Assembly: GCA_029553375.1 (NCBI GenBank)
Contig: JAKPCH010000018.1
Coordinates: 1-64,000 of the forward strand
Length of the DNA stretch: 64,000 nt
Direction: 5' to 3'
From: Deltaproteobacteria bacterium
GTDB lineage: Bacteria > Desulfobacterota > Syntrophia > Syntrophales > UBA8958
A model generated the notes under the pieces. The model had not been told where the DNA came from and did not search any database. It was given only the letters and a program-made list of their open reading frames with translations. How positions within the stretch are numbered: position 1 is the first letter of the stretch; each line of letters begins with the position of its first letter. Positions 16,250-25,270 of this stretch are shown piece after piece. The translations under genes were made by a program, and so were the position numbers.

Positions 16250-19200
16250 ATGGGGGGCAGACTCATCAAGGCCGTCCTTGCCGCCGTCGCGGGACTGACC
16301 CTTCTTCATTCCCCCGGCGAGGGGGCCCAGGCCCCCTTGCCGAGGCAGGGCACGGATACCGAGACCATCGTGGAGGAAACCAGGCGCATCTCGGACTTCG
16401 AGGCCCGTCTGGCCCTGGCCAGGATCCTCTCCTACGACGAAAAGACCCTCCCCGCATCCCTCGACCTCTGGAGACGCCTCGCCCGGGAGAGACCGGGGGA
16501 CCGGGTTGTCCTCCTCGAGACGGCCCGTGTCCTCAGGCGCCTGAAGCGCGGCGGCGAGGCCATAAAGATCCTGGAGGACCTGCGGAGAGAGAAGGAAGAC
16601 GGCGACCTCCTCCTCGAGCTGGCCCGGGCCTACCACCAGGAGGGCCGCCACGAGGAGGCGGTCTCCCTCTACCGCCGCCTCCGGGCGGGGGGGGCGCCCG
16701 CGACCGTTTCCCTCGACGTCGAGGAAGGGGACGCCCTGCTGGCCGCCGGGCGCCTCGGGGAGGCCGTGGCCGCCTTCCGCCGGGGCCACGAGAAGGACCC
16801 CGCGGATCCCGCCGCCTATAGAAAACTGGCCCTCGCCCTGAGCTGGTCGGGCCGGGACGGCGAGGCCCTCCCCCTCCTTGAGGACCGTTTCGCTAAATCC
16901 CCCCTGGACGAGGAAGTGGGCCTGGAGCTGGCGCGGCTCTATGCCAGGCGCGGCGAGGGGCAACGGGCCCGGGGCGTTCTCCAGGGTCTCCTCGCCACGA
17001 ACAGAGACAACGCCTCCCTCCTGTCCGCCCTGGCCGACGTCGAGGCGGGGATGGGACACGCCGTCCTGTCAAGGCGGATCTACGAACGGCTCCTGGAAAG
17101 GAACCCCCGGGACGAGGCCCTCAAGACGCGTTACGCCGGCGCCATGTTCCTCTGGGGTGACTTTTACGGGATCGAGAAGATCGCCGCCGAGATCCTGGCG
17201 GCCCGTCCCGGGGACCGCAAGGCCCGCCTGCTCCTCGCCGACGCCCTGGCGGCGTCGCAGCGTTACGAGGAGGCGGAGGGGATCTATCGCCTCCTCCTCC
17301 TTGACGATGAACGGGACCGCGACGCCCGCCTGGGTCTGGCGGGGGTGAAGGTGAGGGAGAAGGATTTCCCCGCGGCCCTCGCCTCGGCCGAAGACCTCCT
17401 CGCCGCGGCGCCCGACGATCCGCAGGCCCTCGTTCTCAAGGGCGACGCCCTCCTGGGCATGAAAAGGACCGCCGAGGCCCCGGCTTTTTACGAACGGGCC
17501 GGGACCGCCGAGGGGTGGCTGAAGGGCGGCCGGTCCCGCCTGGCCCTGGGCGACGCCGCGGGGGCGGCGGTCGCCTTCGCCGCCGCCGAGGCCCTGGCCC
17601 CGAAAGACCCCCGGATCGCCTTCTACCGCAAGGGGAGGGAGGGGGTGACAGACGAGGGTTTCGTCACGGCCCTCCTGAGGGAAAAAAGCCAGGACCCGCG
17701 TCTTCTCAAGGAACTGGGCGATCTCTACGCCGCCGAGGGGATCTTCCCTACGGCCGAACGGTTCTACCGGCAGGCCCTGGCGGCGGACGGCGACTTCTTC
17801 CCCGCCCGGATGGCCCTGGCGGAAACCCTCGGGGCGGCGGGGAAACACGACGAGGCCCTGGCGGTCTATAGAGACCTGGACGCCCAGCTGCCGCAAACGG
17901 TGAAGATCATGCTCGGCAAGGCCCGGGTCCTGAGCTGGGCCCGGCGCTACGACGAGTCCCTCGACGTCTATGGGAAGATCAGACGCCTCAACCCCCGCGA
18001 CCCCGTCCCCCTGAGGGAGATGGCCCGGGTGGCCGGGTGGGCAAAACGGTACGACGGGGCGCAAAGTTACTATCGCCTCCTCCAGGACCCGCCCGTGGAC
18101 CGCCTGCTCCTCTCGACCCTGGAGTCCCTGCGCGCCTCCGACGGCAGACCCCTCACGCAGGCCCTCCGGGCCGAAGGGCCGAGAGGGGAGGAAGGGGCCC
18201 CGCCTTATCTCCTCTACGAGGCCGTCTCCCGAGACCTCGCCGGGAAGGGCGGGCTGATAGGACCCTCCGACCGGCGGGCCGCGGAGGCGATCCTCACGGA
18301 ACGGCTGCCCGCCTATCGCCTCCAGAAAGGGGCCTACCTCGAGGGGGAGATGAAGTCCCTCGCCCGGGAAAAGAGGTTTCAGGGGGCCCTCGAGGCGGCC
18401 CGGGAGCTCGTGGCGGCCATGCCGGGGAACGAGGAGGCCTGGTTCGACACCGCCCAGCTCCAATGCGCCCTCGGGCTCTGCGACGAAGAGGGGGATACGT
18501 ACCGCCACCTCCTCCACCTGGACCCCCTCCACGGTCTCGTCCGGGAGGCCCTCCAACGCCAGGAGGAACGCAGCCGGCCCCTCCTCGCCGCCCGGCAGTC
18601 CTACTGGCACGAAGACGGCTACGGCGACCTGGCGCGGATCACGAGACACCGGACGGACCTGGACCTCGTCATCCCCTTCCGTTGCCGCTACCACCTCTCC
18701 CTGTCCGGTCACCACTGGATAGAAAAACCGGATTTCACGGGTTCCTCATACGGGGCCGACGGTTTCACCGTCGCCCTGGGGGGCGTCGTCAACGCCGCCC
18801 TCCGGGGGGAGGCCCGCTGGACCCACAAGGTCTACCGGGACGCCCCCCTGGCGGCCCGGGACACGGGCTTCGTGGGGCTCTCCCTCCGTCTCCGGGACTA
18901 CGTCCGCCTGGGCCTCTCCTACGAGAGGACCGACGAGCTCTACAATTACTTCGGGATCCGCCAGGGAACCCAGGCCGATGTCTACAGCCTCACGGCCGAG
19001 TCGGACCTCACGCGCCGCCTGGAGGTGGCGGGGGCCGTGCGTCATCGCCGGTACCGCGACGACAACCAGCAAAACCATCTCCTCGTGAGGGGGGGCTATG
19101 CCTTCACGGATCACCCCCGGATCCTCAAGGTCATCGTCACGGGGGAATACCGGGACACCCAGCGGGAGAACCGCTTCCTCTACGACGGGACGGGGCGCCT

Positions 19201-19492
19201 GGAGGACATCGTCCACCCCTATTGGACCCCCCGGCACTATTACACCGCCGGCCTGACCGTCGAGTGGTACCACGACCTCTCGCGCCTCTTCATCTGCGGG
19301 GGTAAACGCCACATCTACGACATCCGCCTCTCCGCCGCGGCGGACACGAACGGTAACCCCGCGCTGAGGGCCGAGGTGGATTGGGAGTGGGATTTCTACC
19401 GTTCCTGGACCCTCGCCGTCGGCGCCATGATCCACCGTTCCCGGGATTGGAAGGGCGAGGCCCTCACGGGCACGATCAAGAGGAGATTCTGA
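16250..19492 (+). CDS. Large TPR protein with C-terminal outer-membrane beta-barrel (BcsC/PgaA-like exporter)
   Basis: A 1080-residue protein. A signal peptide (about residues 1-28) precedes an array of roughly twenty TPR-like helical repeats to about residue 790. The last about 280 residues are rich in alternating hydrophobic/aromatic strands (LVIPFRCRYHLSLSGHHW, LRLRDYVRLGLSYERTD, HYYTAGLTVEWYHD) and end in Phe, as outer-membrane barrels do. The architecture matches BcsC, PgaA and AlgK/E-type polysaccharide exporters. The ATG at 16250 follows GGAGG; a GTG at 16232 is the alternative. The gene lies directly before a processive glycosyltransferase, supporting an export role. Confidence 0.8.
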   Translation: MGGRLIKAVLAAVAGLTLLHSPGEGAQAPLPRQGTDTETIVEETRRISDFEARLALARILSYDEKTLPASLDLWRRLARERPGDRVVLLETARVLRRLKRGGEAIKILEDLRREKEDGDLLLELARAYHQEGRHEEAVSLYRRLRAGGAPATVSLDVEEGDALLAAGRLGEAVAAFRRGHEKDPADPAAYRKLALALSWSGRDGEALPLLEDRFAKSPLDEEVGLELARLYARRGEGQRARGVLQGLLATNRDNASLLSALADVEAGMGHAVLSRRIYERLLERNPRDEALKTRYAGAMFLWGDFYGIEKIAAEILAARPGDRKARLLLADALAASQRYEEAEGIYRLLLLDDERDRDARLGLAGVKVREKDFPAALASAEDLLAAAPDDPQALVLKGDALLGMKRTAEAPAFYERAGTAEGWLKGGRSRLALGDAAGAAVAFAAAEALAPKDPRIAFYRKGREGVTDEGFVTALLREKSQDPRLLKELGDLYAAEGIFPTAERFYRQALAADGDFFPARMALAETLGAAGKHDEALAVYRDLDAQLPQTVKIMLGKARVLSWARRYDESLDVYGKIRRLNPRDPVPLREMARVAGWAKRYDGAQSYYRLLQDPPVDRLLLSTLESLRASDGRPLTQALRAEGPRGEEGAPPYLLYEAVSRDLAGKGGLIGPSDRRAAEAILTERLPAYRLQKGAYLEGEMKSLAREKRFQGALEAARELVAAMPGNEEAWFDTAQLQCALGLCDEEGDTYRHLLHLDPLHGLVREALQRQEERSRPLLAARQSYWHEDGYGDLARITRHRTDLDLVIPFRCRYHLSLSGHHWIEKPDFTGSSYGADGFTVALGGVVNAALRGEARWTHKVYRDAPLAARDTGFVGLSLRLRDYVRLGLSYERTDELYNYFGIRQGTQADVYSLTAESDLTRRLEVAGAVRHRRYRDDNQQNHLLVRGGYAFTDHPRILKVIVTGEYRDTQRENRFLYDGTGRLEDIVHPYWTPRHYYTAGLTVEWYHDLSRLFICGGKRHIYDIRLSAAADTNGNPALRAEVDWEWDFYRSWTLAVGAMIHRSRDWKGEALTGTIKRRF

Positions 19493-19494
19493 CG

Positions 19495-21135
19495 GTGACG
19501 GGCGGGCCGGGAGAGGGCAAGGTGAAACTGCTGGCGGGTCTGCTTTTGCCTTTCGTGGCCATCATCCTGGCCGTCTGTTACCTCATCGTCCGGACCCTGG
19601 TCATCGTCTTCTCCCCCTACCTCTGGTACGAGATCGTGGTGGCCTGGCTCCTCCTCTTCGCCGAGACCTTCATCCTCATCCACGGGATCGGTTACTTCCT
19701 CGAGATCATCCACGTCCTGCGCCACCGCCGTTCCCTGGCGGGCCCGGTGCCGCCGCCTCCCCCCCTTGCCCAATATCCCCCCGTGGCCATCATCGTCTCC
19801 TCCTTCAAGGAGCCCCTTGAGGTCCTCGAGAACACCCTCATCAGCTTCTACAATCTCACTTACCCGAACAAGCGCATCTATTTCCTCGACGACACGCGCT
19901 ACGACCTCCCCGGCGACGACCCACAGAAGATGGCCGCCTACCGGGAGGAGATCAACGCCCTCTGCCGGAGGCTCCGCATCGACCTCTTCCGGAGGCGCTG
20001 GCGGGGGGCCAAGGCGGGGATGGTGAACGACTTCCTCGACTTCGTGGAGGGGCGGCCCAAGGAGGGGTTCGAGTTCACGAACTTCAGCGGCCGGGAGCGG
20101 GGGGAGAAGGAAAAATACATCATCGTCTTCGACGCCGACATGAATCCCCTGCCCAATTTCGTCGAGCCCCTCGTGGCGAAGATGGAGGCCGATCCCCGCC
20201 TGGCCTTCATCCAGACGCCCCAATACTACACGAATTTCGAGAAGAACCGCATCGCCCGGGCCGCCGGTCTCCAGCAGGCCGTCTTCTACGAGTACATCTG
20301 CGAGGGCAAGAGCCTCACGGACGCCATGTTCTGTTGTGGGACCAACGTCATCTTCCGCCGGGAGGCCCTCATGGACGTGGGGGGTTTCGACGAATCGTCC
20401 GTGACGGAGGATTTCGCCACCTCCCTGAAGTTCCACCTGCGGGGATGGCGGTCGGCCTACCACTCCCAGGTCCTGGCCTTCGGCATGGGGCCGGAGGACC
20501 TGGGAGGTTACTTCAAGCAGCAGTTCCGCTGGGCCCTGGGCACGGTGGGCCTCCTGCGCCAGGTGGCAGCCATCTTCCTCCGCCGGCCCGGCACGATGGC
20601 CGCCGTCAAGTGGTGGGAGTATTTTCTCTCCAGCACCCATTACTTCATCGGCCTGGTCTTCTTCATCCTCGCCCTGTGCCCCATCCTGTATCTGTTCTTC
20701 AGCATCCCCGCCTACTTCGCCAGGCCGGAGATCTACCTCATCTTCTTCCTCCCCTACATCGTCATGACGGCCTCGACCTTCTACTGGACCCTGAGGGAAC
20801 GCCGTTACCGCCCCGGCGACCTCGTCACGGGGCAGCTCCTGTTGGCCGTCACCTTTCCCATTTACATGAAGGCGTCGATCCTGGGGATCCTGGGTTTCCG
20901 GGGGACCTTCGTCGTGACCCCCAAGGGCGGGAGCACGGCCCTCCCCCTGAAGGATATCTGGCCCCAGCTCACCCTGGCCGCCGTAAGTTTCGCCGCCGTC
21001 GTCTGGGGCATAAACCGCCTCCTCTACGAGGGGGAGCCCTGGGCGGCCATCGCCGTCAACATGTTCTGGGCCTTTTACCATTTCGTGATCCTCGCCTCCG
21101 TCCTCTACTTCAACGAGGCCCAGGAGGAAGGATAA
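19495..21135 (+). CDS. Processive family-2 glycosyltransferase (cellulose synthase-like)
   Basis: A 546-residue inner-membrane synthase. Two N-terminal helices (about residues 10-65) precede a GT-A domain with VFDADMNP (DxD), TPQYYTNF, TEDFATS (TED catalytic base) and QQFRW (QxxRW), the hallmarks of processive beta-glycan synthases. Several C-terminal helices follow, with FVVTPKGG as in BcsA, but the protein ends without a PilZ domain, so direct c-di-GMP control as in BcsA is not evident. The start is GTG at 19495, 2 bp after the barrel gene; GTG at 19522 is also possible. The sugar polymerised is unknown. Confidence 0.88.
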   Translation: MTGGPGEGKVKLLAGLLLPFVAIILAVCYLIVRTLVIVFSPYLWYEIVVAWLLLFAETFILIHGIGYFLEIIHVLRHRRSLAGPVPPPPPLAQYPPVAIIVSSFKEPLEVLENTLISFYNLTYPNKRIYFLDDTRYDLPGDDPQKMAAYREEINALCRRLRIDLFRRRWRGAKAGMVNDFLDFVEGRPKEGFEFTNFSGRERGEKEKYIIVFDADMNPLPNFVEPLVAKMEADPRLAFIQTPQYYTNFEKNRIARAAGLQQAVFYEYICEGKSLTDAMFCCGTNVIFRREALMDVGGFDESSVTEDFATSLKFHLRGWRSAYHSQVLAFGMGPEDLGGYFKQQFRWALGTVGLLRQVAAIFLRRPGTMAAVKWWEYFLSSTHYFIGLVFFILALCPILYLFFSIPAYFARPEIYLIFFLPYIVMTASTFYWTLRERRYRPGDLVTGQLLLAVTFPIYMKASILGILGFRGTFVVTPKGGSTALPLKDIWPQLTLAAVSFAAVVWGINRLLYEGEPWAAIAVNMFWAFYHFVILASVLYFNEAQEEG

Positions 21136-22179
21136 GTGACGCGGCTCCTTCACCCGTCCCTGACGATCGTGTGTCTGGCCGTCCTGGCGGTCTCCTGCAT
21201 GCCCCCCGCCCCGTCCCCCCGGGGGGAGACACCCCTCCTCTGGGGCTACACCCTCCACGGCTACCCCATCGGGGAGGAGGAACTGGCGGCGGTGGAAAGG
21301 GAAGGGGGCGTGCCGGCCCGGATCGTCGTCTTCTTTCTCCAATGGCCCCCGCCGGGGTCCACGGGGGGCGAGGCCTTTCCCCGCGCGACCCTGGAGACCC
21401 TTTACAACCGGGGCGTCGAGGCCTGCCTGACCTGGGAACCCATGTACCTCCAGGGCGGCGAGGAGCGGGCGATACCCTGGGGGAAGATCCTCGGGGGCGA
21501 ATACGACGCCTACCTGAGATCCTTCGCCCGGGGGGCGAAGGAGTTCGGCCGGCCCTTTATGATCCGTCTCGCCCACGAGATGAACATCTCCCGCTATCAC
21601 TGGGGGACGGCGGGGGGGGAATACGGGCCCGCGAGCCCCGAGATCTACAAGAAGATCTGGCGCCACGTCGTCGGCGTCTTCCGCCGCGAGGGGGCCCTCA
21701 ACGTCCGTTTCGCCTTCTGTCCCAACGCCGAGTCCCTCCCGAACCCCCACCGGGACCCGGGGGCGGGATGGAACACCATCGCCGCCTATTACCCCGGCGA
21801 CGAGTGGGTGGATGTCCTGGGGATGGACGGCTACAACTGGGGGACGACGAGGACGAAAGAGAAGGACGGTTGGGACAGCTCCTGGCGGTCCTTCCCGGAC
21901 ATCTTCCAGGAGGCCCACGGGGCCTTGCGGGCCCTGAACGCCGACAAGCCCCTGTTCGTCTTCGAGACGGCCAGCGTCACCCGGGGGGGCGACAGGGTGC
22001 GATGGCTCGCCGAGGCCCTCGAAACGGCCAAGAGATGGCGCCTCGCCGGGATCTGCTGGTTCCAGGCGGACAAGGACAACGACTGGCGCCTCGGCGCCGA
22101 CGGCGACAGGGCCCACGTCCCCGTCATCGGCCGTTTTCTGTCCCCCGCCCCTCCCCGGCGGGTCGAGGCCCCTCGATGA
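21136..22179 (+). CDS. GH26-like glycoside hydrolase, probable lipoprotein
   Basis: A 347-residue protein with a signal peptide and lipobox LAVSC at about residues 14-18. The catalytic region shows RLAHEMN (probable acid/base Glu), WVDVLGMDGYNWG and FVFETAS (probable nucleophile Glu), as in family GH26 and related clan-A hydrolases (beta-mannanases, some lichenases and xylanases). The GTG start directly abuts the synthase stop codon and has AGGAGGAAGG upstream. BcsZ and PgaB are hydrolases in equivalent positions; a GH26 enzyme hints at a mannan-like product, as inference. Confidence 0.75.
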   Translation: MTRLLHPSLTIVCLAVLAVSCMPPAPSPRGETPLLWGYTLHGYPIGEEELAAVEREGGVPARIVVFFLQWPPPGSTGGEAFPRATLETLYNRGVEACLTWEPMYLQGGEERAIPWGKILGGEYDAYLRSFARGAKEFGRPFMIRLAHEMNISRYHWGTAGGEYGPASPEIYKKIWRHVVGVFRREGALNVRFAFCPNAESLPNPHRDPGAGWNTIAAYYPGDEWVDVLGMDGYNWGTTRTKEKDGWDSSWRSFPDIFQEAHGALRALNADKPLFVFETASVTRGGDRVRWLAEALETAKRWRLAGICWFQADKDNDWRLGADGDRAHVPVIGRFLSPAPPRRVEAPR

Positions 22180-22208
22180 TCGGCAAGGGGGAAAGGGGAA
22201 AAAAGTCC

Positions 22209-22247
22209 TTGATTTTGCCCGGCGGTGGTACTAACAATATACCACAC
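22209..22247 (+). promoter_or_regulatory. Candidate promoter for thiC riboswitch transcript
   Basis: TTGATT at 22209-22214 and AACAAT at 22233-22238 with an 18-bp spacer lie just before the riboswitch. The -10 match is modest. Confidence 0.4.
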
Positions 22248-22319
22248 CGTGCGGGGGTGCCGTCGAGGCTGAGAATATACCCTTTGAACCTGACCCGGGT
22301 AATGCCGGCGTAGGGACGC
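22248..22319 (+). ncRNA. TPP riboswitch (THI element)
   Basis: The leader contains the conserved THI-box segments GGGGTGC, GGCTGAGA, ACCCTTTGAACCTGA and GGTAATGCCGGCGTAGGGA in the right order. They form the two helical arms that bind thiamine pyrophosphate. thiC begins 130 bp downstream, and a terminator hairpin lies between, so TPP binding probably ends transcription. Confidence 0.95.
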
Positions 22320-22345
22320 GCTTCACAGGGAAAAGGAAGTTTTCG

Positions 22346-22376
22346 GGCGTGCCTCACAGGGGGTGCGCCTTTTCTT
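22346..22376 (+). terminator. Regulatory terminator of the thiC leader
   Basis: A 9-bp stem (three G-U pairs) formed by GGCGTGCCT and GGGTGCGCC is followed by TTTTCTTT. Its position between the TPP aptamer and thiC fits a riboswitch expression platform. The anti-terminator strand was not resolved. Confidence 0.75.
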
Positions 22377-22449
22377 TCCCCCCTCCGACGGCCCCCCCCG
22401 GTGACCCCCCGCCCGACGGGGAGGGAGAAAGCCGCGGGAGGTAAAGGCC

Positions 22450-23733
22450 ATGACACAGATCGAGCTGGCCCGCCGGGGGATCGTCTCGGATGAGATGGGC
22501 CTCTGCGCCGCGGCGGAGGGCGTCTCGCCGGAATTTATCCGCGAAGGCGTCGCCGCGGGGCGGATCGTAATACTGCGCAACAGGCATCACCGAGGTATCG
22601 CGCCCCTCGCCGTGGGCAAGGGGCTGAGGACGAAGGTCAACGCCAACATCGGCACCTCCCGGGACCGGGTGGACCTCGCGTTGGAGCTCGAGAAGATCCG
22701 TACGGCCCAGGAGGCGGGGGCGGACACCGTCATGGACCTCTCCACGGGCGGCGACATCCGGGCCATACGGCGGGCCGTCATCGAGGAATCCCGCCTGGCC
22801 GTCGGGACGGTCCCGATCTACCAGGCCGCCGTGGAGATGACGGCCCGCCGGGAGGCCATCGCCGCCATGACGGCCGACGACCTGTTCCGCGTCATCGAGG
22901 AAAACGGGGAGGACGGCGTGGATTTCATCACCGTCCACTGCGGCGTGACCCGCGAGAGCGTGGCGCGTGTCGAGAGGCAGGGCCGCGTCCTGGGGATCGT
23001 CAGCCGGGGAGGCTCCATCCTGGCGGCCTGGATGGCCTGCAACGACCGGGAGAATCCCCTTTATGAAGAGTACGACCGCCTCCTTTCGATCGCCCGGCGC
23101 TACGACATGGTCCTCAGCCTCGGCGACGGTCTCCGCCCCGGATGCCTCGCCGACGCCACCGACCGGGGACAGGTCCAGGAACTGATACTCCTGGGGGAAC
23201 TGGCCAAGCGGGCAAGGGAGGCGGGGGTCCAGGCCATGATCGAGGGGCCGGGTCACGTCCCCCTGGGCCAGATCGAGGCCAACATCCTCCTCCAGAAGGC
23301 CCTGTGCGAAGACGCCCCCTTCTACGTCCTGGGGCCCCTGCCGACGGATATCGCCCCCGGCTACGACCACATCACCTCCGCCATCGGCGGGGCCCTGGCC
23401 GGGGCGGCCGGGGCCGATTTCCTCTGTTACGTCACCCCCTCGGAGCACCTCCGCCTCCCTTCCTTGCAGGACGTCCGCGACGGGGTCATGGCCGCCCGGA
23501 TCGCCGCCCACATCGCCGATCTCGCCAAGGGCATCCCGGGCGCCCGGCAGCAGGACCTGAAGATGGCTCGCTGCCGCAAGGACTTCGACTGGGAAGGTCA
23601 GATCGCCGCCTCCCTGGACCCGCAACGGACCAGGGAAGGCCTGGAGAGGAGCGTCTCGGCCCTGGAAGAGGGCTGCACCATGTGCGGGGAGTATTGCGCC
23701 ATCCGCCTCGGGAAGCGCCGCGGCGTCCTATAG
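22450..23733 (+). CDS. thiC: Phosphomethylpyrimidine synthase ThiC
   Basis: A 427-residue radical-SAM-type enzyme making the HMP-P pyrimidine of thiamine from aminoimidazole ribotide. Conserved blocks include KVNANIGTS, DTVMDLSTGGDI, TVPIYQA, DGVDFITVHCG, SRGGSILAAW, MIEGPGHVPL and LPTDIAPGYDHIT. The C-terminal cluster reads CTMCGEYC, spaced C-x2-C-x3-C, one residue shorter than the E. coli C-x2-C-x4-C. The protein is the short form lacking the N-terminal extension. The ATG has GGGAGG upstream, and the gene is behind a TPP riboswitch. A benzimidazole-forming BzaF paralogue is less likely given that riboswitch. Confidence 0.93.
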   Translation: MTQIELARRGIVSDEMGLCAAAEGVSPEFIREGVAAGRIVILRNRHHRGIAPLAVGKGLRTKVNANIGTSRDRVDLALELEKIRTAQEAGADTVMDLSTGGDIRAIRRAVIEESRLAVGTVPIYQAAVEMTARREAIAAMTADDLFRVIEENGEDGVDFITVHCGVTRESVARVERQGRVLGIVSRGGSILAAWMACNDRENPLYEEYDRLLSIARRYDMVLSLGDGLRPGCLADATDRGQVQELILLGELAKRAREAGVQAMIEGPGHVPLGQIEANILLQKALCEDAPFYVLGPLPTDIAPGYDHITSAIGGALAGAAGADFLCYVTPSEHLRLPSLQDVRDGVMAARIAAHIADLAKGIPGARQQDLKMARCRKDFDWEGQIAASLDPQRTREGLERSVSALEEGCTMCGEYCAIRLGKRRGVL

Positions 23734-24510
23734 GGACAAGGCGTAGAGCATGACCACGGCGTTGTAATTGTCGAAGAGGTACCGCTCCTGCCTCTTCAGG
23801 GCCGCGATGTAGTCCATCACCTCGGGGTTGGCGAAGGTCAGGCGGAAGAGTTCCGGGTAGATCTCCGACTCCATGAGGGAACGGAGCTCCTCCAGGTCCA
23901 GGAGGGAGGGGATGTCCTCCCACCGACAACACCGCTTCGTCACAAGGTCGCGTATCTCCTCGAGACGCCGGATGTTGGCCTCCATACGCCCCTTGATGTC
24001 CTCGAGAAAATGCTCCCTCAGGGAGGGGAACTCCTCCCGCGGGTAGTCGCCGATGCGGGAGAAATAGGGGACGAGGTGGTTGAGGTGGATGAGCATCCCC
24101 CTCTTGATGAGGACCGTGTCGGCGAGGATCCTCTGCACCGGCTCCTCCGCCCCCTCCGCGCGGTCCAGATCGATCTCGAGGCCCGAGGAGGAAATACGGA
24201 CCGTCAAGGGGGGACGGCGACCCGGCTCCTCCCCCGTCACCGGCACGGTCTCGTAATACCAGGACCGGATCTCGTCCGACCACCGCGCCGCCGTCACGAC
24301 CCCCTTGGTGAACCGGCGATCGCCCCCTTGGAAACAGACGTGAAAGGACACCCGATCGCCCCTCCTCAAGACCTCCCTGCTCATCACCCAGGGGGGGATG
24401 GCGATGCAGACCCTCTGTGTCTCCACCTCCTGGAGGAGGTACTGAAAGAGGGCCTCGTCTCCCTCCCGGGAGCCCAGCAGGGGCAGGTTGACCGTCTCGA
24501 TCGTCCCCAT
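23728..24510 (-). CDS. Conserved-looking protein of unknown function
   Basis: A 260-residue soluble protein I do not recognise. The N-terminal half is beta-rich (VCIAIPPWVMSREVLRRGDR, then FTKGVVTAARW), and a segment RISSSGLEIDL loosely recalls PilZ-type strands but lacks the RxxxR motif. The C-terminal half is helical with many charged residues (residues about 150-250). It overlaps the thiC 3' end by 6 bp in convergent orientation and begins 3 bp after the menG-type gene, so it belongs to the tkt-menG operon. Confidence 0.6.
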   Translation of the reverse strand: MGTIETVNLPLLGSREGDEALFQYLLQEVETQRVCIAIPPWVMSREVLRRGDRVSFHVCFQGGDRRFTKGVVTAARWSDEIRSWYYETVPVTGEEPGRRPPLTVRISSSGLEIDLDRAEGAEEPVQRILADTVLIKRGMLIHLNHLVPYFSRIGDYPREEFPSLREHFLEDIKGRMEANIRRLEEIRDLVTKRCCRWEDIPSLLDLEELRSLMESEIYPELFRLTFANPEVMDYIAALKRQERYLFDNYNAVVMLYALSL

Positions 24511-24513
24511 CCC

Positions 24514-25266
24514 TCAGCACCCAGGCGGAGGGGGTTTGATCCCCTCGTGGAGATAGGTCAGCCCCAGGGTGAGGGGATGACTCCGGACCGCGGTCAGGCC
24601 CGCCTCTGACATGAGCAGGCCAAACTCCCGGGGGGAGAAGAAGGAGGCGATGGAGTCGCAGAGGTACCGGTAGGCCCCGGGGTTGTCGGCCAGGCCGCGG
24701 ACGATGACGGGCAGGGCCGTCTTGGTGTAGAGGAGATAGAGGCCCCGCGAGAGGGGTTCTTCGGGGAGATGCATCTCCAGGACCATCACCTGACCCCCCG
24801 GGACGACGACACGGGTCATCTCCCTCAGGGCCGTCAGGACCTCGGGGATGTTGCGGATCCCGAAGGCGGCGGCGGCCACGTCGAAGGTCCCCTCCCCGAA
24901 GGGCAGGGCGACGGCGTCGCCGGGCACCAGGGTCACCCGGGCGGACAGGCCCCTCTTGACCACCTTTCGGCGCCCCAGGGCCATCATCTCCCGGGCGATG
25001 TCCACACCCACGACGCGGATGCGGGGGTGCCTCTTCGCCGCCATCACCGCCAGGTCGGCGGTCCCCGTCGCCAGGTCCAAAAGACGCCCCGTCCGGAAAA
25101 ATCTCATCCTCTCCACGGCGAAACGCCGCCAGTTCACGTCCCGCCTGGCGCTGAGGAGGCGGTTGAGGAGATCGTAGCGCCCCGGGATGGCGGCGAAGAT
25201 CTCCCTCACCAGTTCCCGACGCAGGCGCGGGTGTAAATGTTCGCAGGTCCCCTGGTCGTACCGCAC
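24514..25266 (-). CDS. menG: UbiE/MenG-type quinone methyltransferase
   Basis: A 250-residue class-I SAM methyltransferase. FAAIPGRYDLLNRLLSARRDVNWR is the UbiE/MenG N-terminal signature, followed by LLDLATGTADLA (SAM-binding motif I), a VTLVPGDAVALPF region and AFGIRNIPEVLTALREMTRVVVPGG. It probably methylates demethylmenaquinone in menaquinone synthesis. The GTG at 25266, 4 bp after the transketolase stop, is chosen; a TTG at 25290 would overlap tkt. Context is an operon with transketolase. Confidence 0.85.
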   Translation of the reverse strand: MRYDQGTCEHLHPRLRRELVREIFAAIPGRYDLLNRLLSARRDVNWRRFAVERMRFFRTGRLLDLATGTADLAVMAAKRHPRIRVVGVDIAREMMALGRRKVVKRGLSARVTLVPGDAVALPFGEGTFDVAAAAFGIRNIPEVLTALREMTRVVVPGGQVMVLEMHLPEEPLSRGLYLLYTKTALPVIVRGLADNPGAYRYLCDSIASFFSPREFGLLMSEAGLTAVRSHPLTLGLTYLHEGIKPPPPGC

Positions 25267-25270
25267 GGCC

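Noticed and set aside
21136..22179. Calling the GH26-like gene a proven beta-mannanase
   Set aside because: Motifs support a clan-A hydrolase, but substrate-deciding residues cannot be read without alignment.
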